Shown here one piece after another: positions 1 through 8,801 of a DNA stretch of 64,000 bases. The stretch covers positions 30,527 to 94,526 of the forward strand of contig JBAVYH010000176.1 of the NCBI GenBank assembly GCA_049698695.1, given 5' to 3'. The notes below the pieces were generated by a model. The model was not told the DNA's origin. It did not search any database and saw only the letters and a list, made by a program, of their open reading frames with translations. The position numbers and the translations under genes are program-made. This DNA comes from Bog-375 sp049698695. Lineage in GTDB: Bacteria; Acidobacteriota; Terriglobia; Bryobacterales; Bryobacteraceae. Every line of letters begins with the position of its first letter. Position 1 is the stretch's first letter.

Positions 1-1
1 G

Positions 2-646
2 ATGCCGAATCCGGTGGACACGGAGCAGTTCCGGCCGGGACAGCCGGAAGAAATTGCCGGCCTGCGCGCCGGGTTCGGAATTCCGCAGGAAGCCTTGGCT
101 GCCGTGTATGTCGGCCGTCTGTCCCGCGAGAAGGGACTGCCGGCGCTGTTGCGCGGCTTTGCGCTGGCGGCTCGCGCGGAAGCGCGGGCGATGCTGGTTC
201 TGGTCGGCGACGGGGCAATGCGAAACGAACTGGAGACTATGGCCGCGAAGCTGGGTCTCGGACCTTCGCAGGTGCTCTTCAGTGGCCGCGTGGATTCATC
301 GGAAGTCCCCCTGTGGCTGCGCGCCAGCGACGTCTTCACGCTGATGTCGCCGAACGAAGGATTCTCCTGCGCGCTCGCTGAGGCCATGTCCGCAGGCCTG
401 CCTTCGGTGGTCAGCCGCATCCCGGCGAACGTGCAACTGATTGAGGACGAGGTTCACGGCTTGCTGGCGCCGCTGGAAGATCACTCCGCCATGGCTGGTG
501 CCCTGATCCGGCTGTGTAACGATCCGGCGTTGCGCGGACGCATGGGCCAGGCCGCACGGCAGCGCATCATCGATAACTATTCCACCTGCCAGGTTGCGGA
601 CCGCTACGAAGCCCTTTTCTCCGAGGTCCTCGGCGAACGGCGGTAG
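2..646 (+). CDS. GT4 glycosyltransferase, C-terminal part (gene cut by window edge)
   Basis: This is the C-terminal, donor-binding half of a retaining GT-B glycosyltransferase (GT4 family), which would transfer a sugar from a nucleotide donor to a surface polysaccharide or lipid-linked glycan. The first visible residues (PNPVDTEQF) match the linker that normally sits in the middle of GT4 enzymes, so roughly the first half lies before the window and the ATG at base 2 is not the real start. The second Rossmann fold is visible with YVGRLSREKG near residue 36, and the E-x7-E donor-phosphate motif lies in NEGFSCALAEAM near residues 118-129. The stop codon sits in the loop of a perfect hairpin. The neighbouring amidotransferase and membrane protein suggest a glycan locus. 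The family is clear; donor and acceptor cannot be told. Confidence 0.85.
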   Translation: MPNPVDTEQFRPGQPEEIAGLRAGFGIPQEALAAVYVGRLSREKGLPALLRGFALAARAEARAMLVLVGDGAMRNELETMAAKLGLGPSQVLFSGRVDSSEVPLWLRASDVFTLMSPNEGFSCALAEAMSAGLPSVVSRIPANVQLIEDEVHGLLAPLEDHSAMAGALIRLCNDPALRGRMGQAARQRIIDNYSTCQVADRYEALFSEVLGERR

Positions 647-659
647 AGTTCCGCCGTTC
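635..659 (+). terminator. 9-bp perfect hairpin spanning the glycosyltransferase stop codon
   Basis: GAACGGCGG (635-643) pairs perfectly with CCGCCGTTC (651-659) around a 7-base loop that begins with the TAG stop codon. There is no T-run after it, so it is either a weak or factor-assisted terminator or an mRNA 3' stabilising hairpin. It is the only clear secondary structure in the 647-951 gap. Confidence 0.45.
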
Positions 660-951
660 TGCGACGGCGTGTTGGCAAGGGGACGTCGAGGATCATCTTT
701 GGGCAGCGGGTCACCGGCGGATTCTGCACGCCGAGACGGAAACAAAGATCACGCCGGAAATCTCAGCGGTAGCGTCGCAAGTGGCACTCCTACGCCCGCC
801 GCGTGTAGAGCGGCCTAGTAGCAGCGCTGGGGCGCGACGCGGAATGCCGCATGCGCGGGGACGTGCCGAACCGAACGGAAAGCCCTCGATGCGACGCATG
901 CTATGCAGTCTATTTGCATTTAACGGCCTCATTATCTGAAATAATATAGTC
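647..951. other. 305-base intergenic gap before the amidotransferase gene
   Basis: Apart from the right arm of the hairpin at 635-659, I see no gene, RNA or repeat here. The last 40 bases are A/T-rich compared with the surroundings and probably hold the promoter of the downstream gene. A TTGCAT at 914-919 and a TAATAT at 942-947 are too far apart for a standard sigma-70 promoter, and there is no Shine-Dalgarno sequence before the ATG at 952, so a leaderless or short-leader mRNA is possible. Confidence 0.4.
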
Positions 952-2883
952 ATGTGTGGAATTGCGGGGTATGCGTCGGCGTTGCGCTACGACGCTACCG
1001 AGCCAGCTGTCAGAACAATGGTTCGGGCCCTAGCACGGCGCGGCCCCGATTCGGAAGGCTTGGAGGTGTGGGACTCCGCCACCTTGGGCCACCGCCGCCT
1101 GGCGATTCTCGATTTGAGCGAGGCTGGGAGCCAGCCGATGGTCTCGGACGACCGCCAAATCGGCGTTGTTTTCAACGGCTGCATCTACAATTTTCGGGAA
1201 GTGCGCCGCGAGCTTGAGAGCCGCGGCAATCGCTTCCGGTCGCAGTGTGATACCGAGGTGCTCCTGCACGGTTACCGGGAATGGGGGATTGATGCTCTGG
1301 TCAGCCGCCTTCGCGGCATGTTCGCCTTTGCCGTATGGGACAACTCGCGGCGCGTCCTGACGCTCGCGCGCGACCGACTGGGCGTTAAGCCGCTCGTGTT
1401 TTGCGCGCGCCGCGGCGAGATCGCCTTCGCGTCCACCATTGCGGGCCTCCGGGCGGCGGGCTTCGGCGGCGGCATCGACCCCCAAGCGGTCCTCGAGTTT
1501 CTCGAATTCGGCTACGTGACCGAGGCCCGCGCCATATTCGAAGGTATCGAGAAGCTTGCCCCGGCTACGATTGCAGAGTGGTGCGAGGGCCGCCTGGAGC
1601 GCAGGCAATACTGGTCTTTGCCGGAAACCGGCGGGTCCGCCCCGGTCGTCTTCGCTGAGGCCGTCGAACAAACCGAGCAATTGATACTGGAGGCCGTCAA
1701 GCTCCGGTTGATCTCGGACGTGCCGTTGGGCGCCCTGTTGAGTGGTGGCGTCGATTCCACGCTGGTCTGTTGGGCCCTGCGCCAGCTCAATGCCAACGTG
1801 AGGGCATTCACGGTGCGTGCCACCGGCAGCGACTCCGACGAGAGCGCCGCGGCCGCCGACACAGCCCGGAGGCTCGGAATCTCCCATGAGATCGTCGACA
1901 TGCCGGACACCGATTTCTCGCTGGACGAGCTTACGGATGCTTACAGCGAGCCGTTCAGTTGCCAGTCGGCGCTAGCGATGTTGTGGGTCTCGCGGTCGGT
2001 GAAGCGCCTGGCCACCGTCCTGTTGACGGGCGACGGCGGAGATGATGTCTTCCTCGGCTATCCGTTTTTCCGCAATGCCTGGATGGCGCAAAGGCTTGCC
2101 CGGCGGCTGCCCGCGGCGGCCGCGGCTGTCTGGAACCGGGCAGACTCCGTCATCCCAGACGCTCGGCCCCTGCACCGGGCGAAGAGCTTTCTGGGTTACG
2201 CCACCGGCGGGCTCGGCCCGTTCCTTCGAGCGCACGACGGTCTGCCGTACTATTGGGACCATGGAATTCTAGGAGAATCACTGACCGGACGCGAACTGGC
2301 CCAACGGCAGCTCCCATCGTCGCTCGCGTCCGGGCGCCGACTCTTGTGGGAGGTTTTTTCGGATCACCGCAGTCGGCATTTCGTGAGTGAATTCATGGTG
2401 AAAATAGACGGTGGGACCATGAATTATGCGCTCGAAGCGCGCGCGCCCTTCCTCGATCAGAAGATCTGGGAGTTTGCAGCGGCTCTACCGCCCCAGGTAC
2501 GGTTTCATGGCGGAAATCTGAAAGCCGTGCTGCGGGAGATTGTGCGGCGGCGCGTCGGGTCAGAGGTAGCGTTCCGTGAAAAGCAGGGATTTACGGTCCC
2601 CGTCGAACGCTGGCTGGCAGAGCGTTGGAGCGGCATGCTGGACCGCCTGCGGCAAGGCACAGCTCTAGAGCGAGAAGGATGGGTACGCAGCGGCTCGCTC
2701 GAAGCGCCGCTTCATGATGCGCTGAGGCGGCGGTGGATCCCGGTCCAACTGTGGCGCCTGCTGGTATTGGATCACTGGCTGGAGAAGAACCGGGCGCGCG
2801 CGACTGAAGACCTCCGTGCCGCGCTCTCCGCGCCGGTTCCCGCGGCTGGTTCCGGCAGTGCCGGGCCTCCCATGCCCACGTGA
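952..2883 (+). CDS. asnB: Asparagine synthetase (glutamine-hydrolysing) family amidotransferase
   Basis: A 643-residue class II glutamine amidotransferase/ATP-dependent amide ligase. The protein begins MCGIAGY, so Cys2 becomes the N-terminal nucleophile that hydrolyses glutamine; this fixes the ATG start at 952. The glutaminase domain covers about residues 1-210 and the synthetase domain about 230-600, with the ATP-pyrophosphatase loop LLSGGVDST near residue 262. Length fits the AsnB family. It could simply make asparagine, but relatives are frequent in exopolysaccharide and peptide clusters where they amidate sugar acids or other carboxylates; here it lies between a glycosyltransferase and a membrane protein, so that role is plausible. 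The tail after about residue 625 is low-complexity and not conserved. Family call is firm, substrate is open. Confidence 0.9.
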   Translation: MCGIAGYASALRYDATEPAVRTMVRALARRGPDSEGLEVWDSATLGHRRLAILDLSEAGSQPMVSDDRQIGVVFNGCIYNFREVRRELESRGNRFRSQCDTEVLLHGYREWGIDALVSRLRGMFAFAVWDNSRRVLTLARDRLGVKPLVFCARRGEIAFASTIAGLRAAGFGGGIDPQAVLEFLEFGYVTEARAIFEGIEKLAPATIAEWCEGRLERRQYWSLPETGGSAPVVFAEAVEQTEQLILEAVKLRLISDVPLGALLSGGVDSTLVCWALRQLNANVRAFTVRATGSDSDESAAAADTARRLGISHEIVDMPDTDFSLDELTDAYSEPFSCQSALAMLWVSRSVKRLATVLLTGDGGDDVFLGYPFFRNAWMAQRLARRLPAAAAAVWNRADSVIPDARPLHRAKSFLGYATGGLGPFLRAHDGLPYYWDHGILGESLTGRELAQRQLPSSLASGRRLLWEVFSDHRSRHFVSEFMVKIDGGTMNYALEARAPFLDQKIWEFAAALPPQVRFHGGNLKAVLREIVRRRVGSEVAFREKQGFTVPVERWLAERWSGMLDRLRQGTALEREGWVRSGSLEAPLHDALRRRWIPVQLWRLLVLDHWLEKNRARATEDLRAALSAPVPAAGSGSAGPPMPT

Positions 2884-2898
2884 CGCTTCGCCGGCTTT

Positions 2899-3174
2899 GT
2901 GGCCATCCGCGAGCACGGGCTGTCGCTGAAGATCCGGAGTTGGACAAAGCACGGAAGAGACCGGCAGAAAATGATGGAGCAATTAGTGGAATCACGGCCT
3001 CAGCCCTGTGATACAGTCAGTGATTATCACGCCGCGGCGGTCTCACTACACATGATGTACTACAACTTCGCGCGTGCGCATCGTATCGTCAAAACCACGC
3101 CCGCTATTGGCGGTGGAGCTTCCGACCACGTTTGGAGCATCGAAGAAATCGTGGCCCTTCTGGATTCAAAATGA
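2899..3174 (+). pseudogene. Transposase C-terminal remnant (IS1-like type)
   Basis: The last ~45 codons read like the C-terminus of a transposase frequent in soil bacteria: YYNFARAHRIV followed by TTPA and SDHVWSIEEIVALL. The catalytic DDE core is absent and the part before residue 45 is barely recognisable, so this is a decayed fragment and not an active element. No inverted repeats or target duplication are evident. It sits 15 bases after the amidotransferase gene, and its TGA overlaps the ATG (3171) of the next gene by an ATGA arrangement. The family call is from memory of the motif. The reading frame is open, so it may still be translated, but function is unlikely. Confidence 0.6.
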
Positions 3175-4835
3175 GCCACTGCCCGCCCCATCAACAATAT
3201 TCGCTTACGGAAACCTACTTTGAGCGCTTTCTTTCGCTCTGGCAAGGCCTGCAAGCTTTGCAGCCGCCGCGGCTCATAATGGTATTCCTGGCGGGATTGG
3301 CGCTGATTTGCGGTGCCACCGTGTTTATTGGCGCGGTTCCTACCAGAGTTTACGGGCACGATATCTTCTTCCTGCTGGACAATGGATGGAGGGTTATTAA
3401 CGGGCTGCGGCCTCACGTGGATTACTACAGCCCATGGGGCCCGCTCACCTTTCTGATCTCTGCCCTCGGCTTGGAGTTATCGGGCTATGGCGTCAACGGG
3501 ATCGGCTACGGCAACGCGATAGCGGCTTTGGTTGTCAGTATCTGGTGCTTTCTTCTTGCTAATAACCGCCTGGCTGCTTCTCCACGACTGCTGCTGAGTT
3601 TTTCCCTCGCGGCTTTGGTGGCAGCCCCGTACGCATTGGGTAATTCTCCTTTCTCATCGAGCCACGCCATGGCTTACAACCGATATGGCTATGCGCTGTT
3701 GGGCTTGATTCTGGTGGAAACATTCAAAGCACCGCGCGGCGGAAGAGGGGAGTTAGCGGGCGGAATTTCCACGGGCGCCGCACTTAGTTTGACTCTGTTT
3801 CTCAAGGCCAGCTATTTCTTGATGGGGGTCGCGCTGATTGCTGTTATTTCACTTTTCCTCTGGCGTCTTGCTTTTCGGCGAGTTCTTGGCATTGTTCTGG
3901 GGTTTTCTTTCGTGTCGACCTGCATGTTGGCGTATTTACGCTTCGATGTGGCGGCGATGCTGGGGGATTTGCGGATGGCAGCGGGCGCTCGGTCCGAATT
4001 ACTCGGTCCCGATATCCCGTTTTGGACCATGCTGGGTCACGCGTCGGTTTTGCTGGGGGTTGTGCTTTTCAGCCTGGCTACGGCGCTGGTATTTGGCAGC
4101 CGGGTGCAGCGGTGGCGCGGGCTGAAGTTGCCGATTATTGGAGTGTTCCTCTTTCTCGTTGATATTGGCCTAATGTCGACCAATGCGCAGTCGGATGTTT
4201 TCCCCGTATGCGCTGTCTTCGCGATGGTGATGTTGAGCGAGATCAGTGAGGATCAGCAGGCGCTTCCCTTTGCGGAAGGGCGCTACTTCCGGCCGCATTA
4301 CGCAGCAGTATTGTGCCTGGGAGCACTCCTGTTTGTCCCGGAATTCACGGCGGACATGGTAGGACTGAGCTATGGGGTGTGGAAGAAGGCGAGGCCGTCG
4401 ACTCCGGCGGCGGTGCTGCGTTTCACGTCGCCTAATCTAAAGGCGCTGTTACTGTACGATGGCGCCAGTCCGCGGAGCAATGGCCGTAATTATGTGACCT
4501 ACGTGAACGACGGTGTTGTGTTGCTCGAGCGGGAGACGCACAGCACTGAAAAGGTTCTGACGATGGACTTCACAAACCCATTTCCGTACGCGTTAGGGCG
4601 GCGTCCCCCGTGCGCAGGGATCGCCGCGATGGGCTATCACAACACGCTGGGCGACAGACACAGGCCTGCCGACGACAGGTATTTTGGCGACGCGGATATC
4701 GTGATGGTGCCGAAGCGGCCATCGCAAGCAGATTTTTACTACACGGACTTCTTCAAAGCGTACAAGCCGGGGCTTCAACAGCGATACACGTTAGCCGCAG
4801 AATCGGACTGGTGGCTTATGTACCGGCGCAAATGA
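3171..4835 (+). CDS. Polytopic membrane protein, possible GT-C type glycosyltransferase
   Basis: A membrane protein of about 554 residues with roughly ten hydrophobic segments between residues 35 and 420, followed by a soluble C-terminal region of about 130 residues. The first extracytoplasmic loop holds the segment GHDIFFLLDNGWRV followed by HVDYYSPWGPL, reminiscent of the acidic loop of lipid-linked-sugar-dependent (GT39-like) glycosyltransferases. I start it at ATG 3171, which overlaps the preceding remnant's stop; an in-frame start at 3132 would add residues encoded inside the remnant. No Shine-Dalgarno is clear. Its location next to a glycosyltransferase suggests transfer of sugars on the periplasmic face. 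I do not recognise the family with certainty. Confidence 0.75.
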   Translation: MSHCPPHQQYSLTETYFERFLSLWQGLQALQPPRLIMVFLAGLALICGATVFIGAVPTRVYGHDIFFLLDNGWRVINGLRPHVDYYSPWGPLTFLISALGLELSGYGVNGIGYGNAIAALVVSIWCFLLANNRLAASPRLLLSFSLAALVAAPYALGNSPFSSSHAMAYNRYGYALLGLILVETFKAPRGGRGELAGGISTGAALSLTLFLKASYFLMGVALIAVISLFLWRLAFRRVLGIVLGFSFVSTCMLAYLRFDVAAMLGDLRMAAGARSELLGPDIPFWTMLGHASVLLGVVLFSLATALVFGSRVQRWRGLKLPIIGVFLFLVDIGLMSTNAQSDVFPVCAVFAMVMLSEISEDQQALPFAEGRYFRPHYAAVLCLGALLFVPEFTADMVGLSYGVWKKARPSTPAAVLRFTSPNLKALLLYDGASPRSNGRNYVTYVNDGVVLLERETHSTEKVLTMDFTNPFPYALGRRPPCAGIAAMGYHNTLGDRHRPADDRYFGDADIVMVPKRPSQADFYYTDFFKAYKPGLQQRYTLAAESDWWLMYRRK

Positions 4836-4915
4836 GCGACAGATCATCCAGTACGCGCGACCCGCAGCTGGAGGTGCGATGCAGGCATGATTCGGCGTCG
4901 TATCTCCTCGGATCG

Positions 4916-7900
4916 TCAATCGAGCAGAGCTGTCTGTGACTGCGCCAGTACATGGCCGCATTCCGACACATAGTTCATACGGTACAGGTGGCTTCCCTGG
5001 CGATCGTCAACCAACACCTTGCAAGGCGAAACCGAACACGCGTACCTCGTCTGGGCGCCGGAGGGCGCTGTCACCACAATCTGCACGCTCGCCGCTGAAG
5101 GTACGCTGCCCAGATCGAATCCCACGAAGACCGCGCGCGGTTGCGCCGCCTGCACGCCGCCCAGTCGCTGCGCCGGCCACCGCCAGGATGCGCCGATACC
5201 GAAGAAGAAGCCATACCACTTGCCTGCGCCAATGCCCCAGTTCGTGGACGCATTCAGGTTTCCGTTCGGGCTATCGCATGTGTTTCCGTCGGACGCCGCA
5301 TAAACCCCGCCAGTCGTGAACAATGGATTGCCCATGCAGTTTCCGTACATCAGATCGCCCCAAGCAATCGACGGCGAACTTCCGCCTTGTGACACAAAAT
5401 AATCAGTCAACGACATTGAGTTCTCAATCGTGTTCACTCGCTCGGCCGTATAGCTGGTAGCGGCACCTGGAAGTCCTGTGGGCGGATACGCGCCATAGCA
5501 AACCGAATTGCCCATCGATGCCAAGGTGATCGGATCGCACGCTGCTTGTATCAAATAATAGCTTGCGCCTGCTACTGGGTCGTACACGTTGTGTTCATAC
5601 ATGCCGGCCTCATTTCGAAATGCCGCAAACTGCGCCGAGACGGATGGCTGCGTTACCGCCGCCGCTTGTTGCGCCTGTAGCCATGCATACTGACGAATAC
5701 CTAGCATAAAGGGCTGGACGGCAAATCCAGTACCATTGGAACTATAAGCATAGTTCGTGCTGTTCGTGCCATTCCAGAGACGATTCAACGTAATCGAAGA
5801 AGGCGAGTTATAAATGCACGACCATTCATATTGACTCATCGGGTCGGCCTCGGATGACATGAATGATGTTACCGCATCGACGTTCCCGCCTAGCGCAGTG
5901 CCATTGTCGAACATCACACTCGCGGTATTGCTGCTGGCTCCAGGCCACGTCGCTCCAAAGCTGATCGTGAACTGCGTTGAACTGTTTGGGGTCGCGTAGA
6001 CCCAAAGAGTGGGGACGGAATTGCCACTGCGATCCACGAGGCCCGGGCCTGTAATCGCTACCCTGTTCCATCCCGAGGTCGGAAACCCCGTTCCACGCAC
6101 AACATTAGAGCCGTTTATGACCGTAACGTTTGTTGCCTGTCCAACGCCAAAGCAAAATGTATTTACAAGACCTGCCCCAGTTCCGGCCGTCGACCCGTTT
6201 GTAAGTGTCACTGCATTTGCGGCCGATTGAGATTCCGGCCATCCATAAAACGTCGTCCGCCAGGAATTGTCTGTGTTGCCGAATTGATTGCCACAAGACG
6301 CCTCGTTGGTTGCATACTGTGCCAGGCTGTTCTGCCAGTACTGATGCCAGCTTATCCCTCCTGGAGCAGTAGTAGAGGTCGTATCTGGATCGAACTCTGC
6401 GGCCAGGGCCACGAAGGCGCCCTGGTATCCCTTTTCTCTTGAATCGTCATTGTTACAGTCGTTCACTGAAGAAGCCACACCATACCTGGATGTCGCCCCA
6501 AGCGCAAAGGAGCGAATGTCTTTCCACTGCGTTCCATGGCCTGTATCGGAAAGCATTGCGTTCGCCACGCCGCCGATCACCGGGCCACCATAGAACAATA
6601 GGCTGCCGTTGCCGCCGTTGGATTTCTGTGGTTGTCGTGTCCAAATATCACCAATCATCATAGAGGAGTCGTGAAATTGCTTGAGCCCGGAGCGAAGCCA
6701 TCCAGCTAAATTAGCGAGGTCCTCTGAATAAAAATCCAGCCCACCAGTACTGGATTGGTTATACCACCAGTTGCCCATCATGTACGTGTACGGCTGTGCG
6801 GTGGTGACCGGATACGAGGCCAAAGCTCCGGCGTCCCAGTACGGCATGATATATGCCAGCGTATTCGACTCGCATCCATAGGACGTGGGCCAATACTTGG
6901 TGAATGATACCGCCGGGCTCAGCCCTTGTGACGTCGTATATCCAAGAACGACGAAGTTGTTCGGGTTTATGATCGAGTACCTCAATCCAGCCGCCGTATC
7001 CGCATCGGACGGAAACGGACGCGTTAGCACCAAGTGCGTTTCGTCCGTTAGGCTGGAGATCGGCGAGATGAACTGAAATGGTGTGTTCGAGTGCGTAGCC
7101 GAGATCACAATATCGAAGCCGCCCGCCACCGTTGCCGCCGTCCAACTGCCTCCGCTGAGGGTGACGGCAGTCGATCCCGCCGTCAACCCCACCGTGCCCG
7201 TCGAATAGGAGAGTGTACCGATTGGACCGGGCGCGCCAGCAGGACACAGCGTCGTGGTGAACGCCGTGCCAGTACCAACCACGGGGTCATTGCCCACAAC
7301 ATCCCCTGCGTTCCAATTCTGTGCCGCTAGCCGCGTGCCGTTTGCCGGGTCCGCATAGCCGCGCCCATCGTAACAGAACGTCAGCGTGGCCGGCGAGGTC
7401 CCCGATACCGAGCAGACACGAATCTCTTCAAACTGGGGATTATTGCGGTTGCTCCCCGCCCTGGAAATGTAAATTCTCGCAGGCAGCGAGGTTAGCTGAA
7501 GCGGGGCAGCGTCGACGACCGTGCATGCCGTCGCGGTACTCGAGCATGCCCCGCTCAACGTGGCCTGGGCGCCACCCATATAAGTGGGCGCCATCCCGAC
7601 GCCGGCCCAGTTATAGCTCACCGTGCCCGACTGCATGACCTCCCACGTTGCATAAGGCCAAGTCGGACTCAGGCCGGATGAAATATACTGCGTTTCCCTC
7701 TGAATGCTCCCCGCCAAGTGCCAGTAGTCCGCAAGCCCCCATGGGTTTTGCCCAAATGCGATCATCGGGCCCAGTATCGCATCGGCCGCTGGGTTCGCAT
7801 TTACCACCACGCCGTTTGAGTCCGTGGCAACCGCACCTATATGGGTCACGGATGTTGCCGTGTTACCAGCCTGATCTGTCACTGTCAACTGAATGGCATA

Positions 7901-8800
7901 GTCGCCAAAGACGAGCCCGGTAAGCGTTGGCGTCTCCGAAGTCTGGTTGCTCCAAAACGGCGCGACCTGCCCAGGCTGTAACAGCACCTGCCAAAAGCAT
8001 GAGACGTTCGGGTTGTCTGATTGCGAGTAACTGTTCGCGCACGAAAGGCCCCCTGGCTGCCCTGCGCGCCAGCTTGGCTGATACCCTGGTAGCGTGGCAG
8101 GCCATGAAGTGCTCACATTTGTGTTCGTCACCAACGGCACCACAAGAGACTGCCCCAGTGTCGTCACGTAGGTCGCCGTGCCACTGATCAGCGTCCCGTT
8201 GTATCCGCCAGGACCGGAATCATCAAGAGTACCGTCGAACTTCCACTGGAAGACCAGGTCCGTGCTCGTGTCTTCTGTCACCGGCGGCCGCGCATTCGTG
8301 CCCACCGTCGCTGAGTAAATACGCGCATAGTTGATAGCGTACCCACCGCCGTTACCGTCGCCGACATTCACGCCATTGGAGTAGCGACTCTCTTTAGTAT
8401 AAGAAAGCAGCCCATTGGCAATTTGGTTTCCATTCACGTCCCATGCCTGACACACGTCTGTCAAGGACGAGGGGAAGTGCTGAAGGCGGTACGTGACAAA
8501 GCCGCCCGGTAGGCCGTATGTCTCTATCTGAAAGCAATTGCCGTTGTTGTCACCCGGACAGACAAACAGCCTTTGGTCCGTGTCACTGAGACACATTAGG
8601 TATATGTTGGCGCTGACAATGTTCGGGTTGAATACATGATACCCGCAAGACACGTTTTGTAGCGATTCCTCAATTCGGTACGGCGTTCCAGGAGATAGGG
8701 CTGGGATCGAACTGTTGTATACATATTGGCCGGGGCCAAGAACGATTCCCTGCCCGGCGAAACAGAGCGAAACTGTGAACAATAGTACAAGGGGTCTCAT
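4916..8800 (-). CDS. Very large secreted protein of unknown function
   Basis: About 1294 residues starting MRPLVLLFTVSLCFAGQ, a signal peptide; this ATG (8800) lies just past the stop of the upstream gene, while an alternative start at 8821 would add seven residues. Around residues 180-215 is a LamG-like stretch (FQWKFDGTLDDSGPG), followed by a PKD/Ig-like segment ending DYAIQLTVTDQAG. Two later stretches carry a V-x-GTG-x-F pattern typical of repetitive fibre-like beta domains. The middle is rich in Trp, Tyr, Asn and Gly with W-Y-N clusters such as MGNWWYNQSS, and Cys pairs suggest disulphides. The C-terminus is a beta-sandwich-like module. It resembles extracellular glycan-binding or glycan-degrading proteins, but no catalytic family is recognised. 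It forms a two-gene unit with the protein encoded upstream. Confidence 0.8.
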   Translation of the reverse strand: MRPLVLLFTVSLCFAGQGIVLGPGQYVYNSSIPALSPGTPYRIEESLQNVSCGYHVFNPNIVSANIYLMCLSDTDQRLFVCPGDNNGNCFQIETYGLPGGFVTYRLQHFPSSLTDVCQAWDVNGNQIANGLLSYTKESRYSNGVNVGDGNGGGYAINYARIYSATVGTNARPPVTEDTSTDLVFQWKFDGTLDDSGPGGYNGTLISGTATYVTTLGQSLVVPLVTNTNVSTSWPATLPGYQPSWRAGQPGGLSCANSYSQSDNPNVSCFWQVLLQPGQVAPFWSNQTSETPTLTGLVFGDYAIQLTVTDQAGNTATSVTHIGAVATDSNGVVVNANPAADAILGPMIAFGQNPWGLADYWHLAGSIQRETQYISSGLSPTWPYATWEVMQSGTVSYNWAGVGMAPTYMGGAQATLSGACSSTATACTVVDAAPLQLTSLPARIYISRAGSNRNNPQFEEIRVCSVSGTSPATLTFCYDGRGYADPANGTRLAAQNWNAGDVVGNDPVVGTGTAFTTTLCPAGAPGPIGTLSYSTGTVGLTAGSTAVTLSGGSWTAATVAGGFDIVISATHSNTPFQFISPISSLTDETHLVLTRPFPSDADTAAGLRYSIINPNNFVVLGYTTSQGLSPAVSFTKYWPTSYGCESNTLAYIMPYWDAGALASYPVTTAQPYTYMMGNWWYNQSSTGGLDFYSEDLANLAGWLRSGLKQFHDSSMMIGDIWTRQPQKSNGGNGSLLFYGGPVIGGVANAMLSDTGHGTQWKDIRSFALGATSRYGVASSVNDCNNDDSREKGYQGAFVALAAEFDPDTTSTTAPGGISWHQYWQNSLAQYATNEASCGNQFGNTDNSWRTTFYGWPESQSAANAVTLTNGSTAGTGAGLVNTFCFGVGQATNVTVINGSNVVRGTGFPTSGWNRVAITGPGLVDRSGNSVPTLWVYATPNSSTQFTISFGATWPGASSNTASVMFDNGTALGGNVDAVTSFMSSEADPMSQYEWSCIYNSPSSITLNRLWNGTNSTNYAYSSNGTGFAVQPFMLGIRQYAWLQAQQAAAVTQPSVSAQFAAFRNEAGMYEHNVYDPVAGASYYLIQAACDPITLASMGNSVCYGAYPPTGLPGAATSYTAERVNTIENSMSLTDYFVSQGGSSPSIAWGDLMYGNCMGNPLFTTGGVYAASDGNTCDSPNGNLNASTNWGIGAGKWYGFFFGIGASWRWPAQRLGGVQAAQPRAVFVGFDLGSVPSAASVQIVVTAPSGAQTRYACSVSPCKVLVDDRQGSHLYRMNYVSECGHVLAQSQTALLD

Positions 8801-8801
8801 A

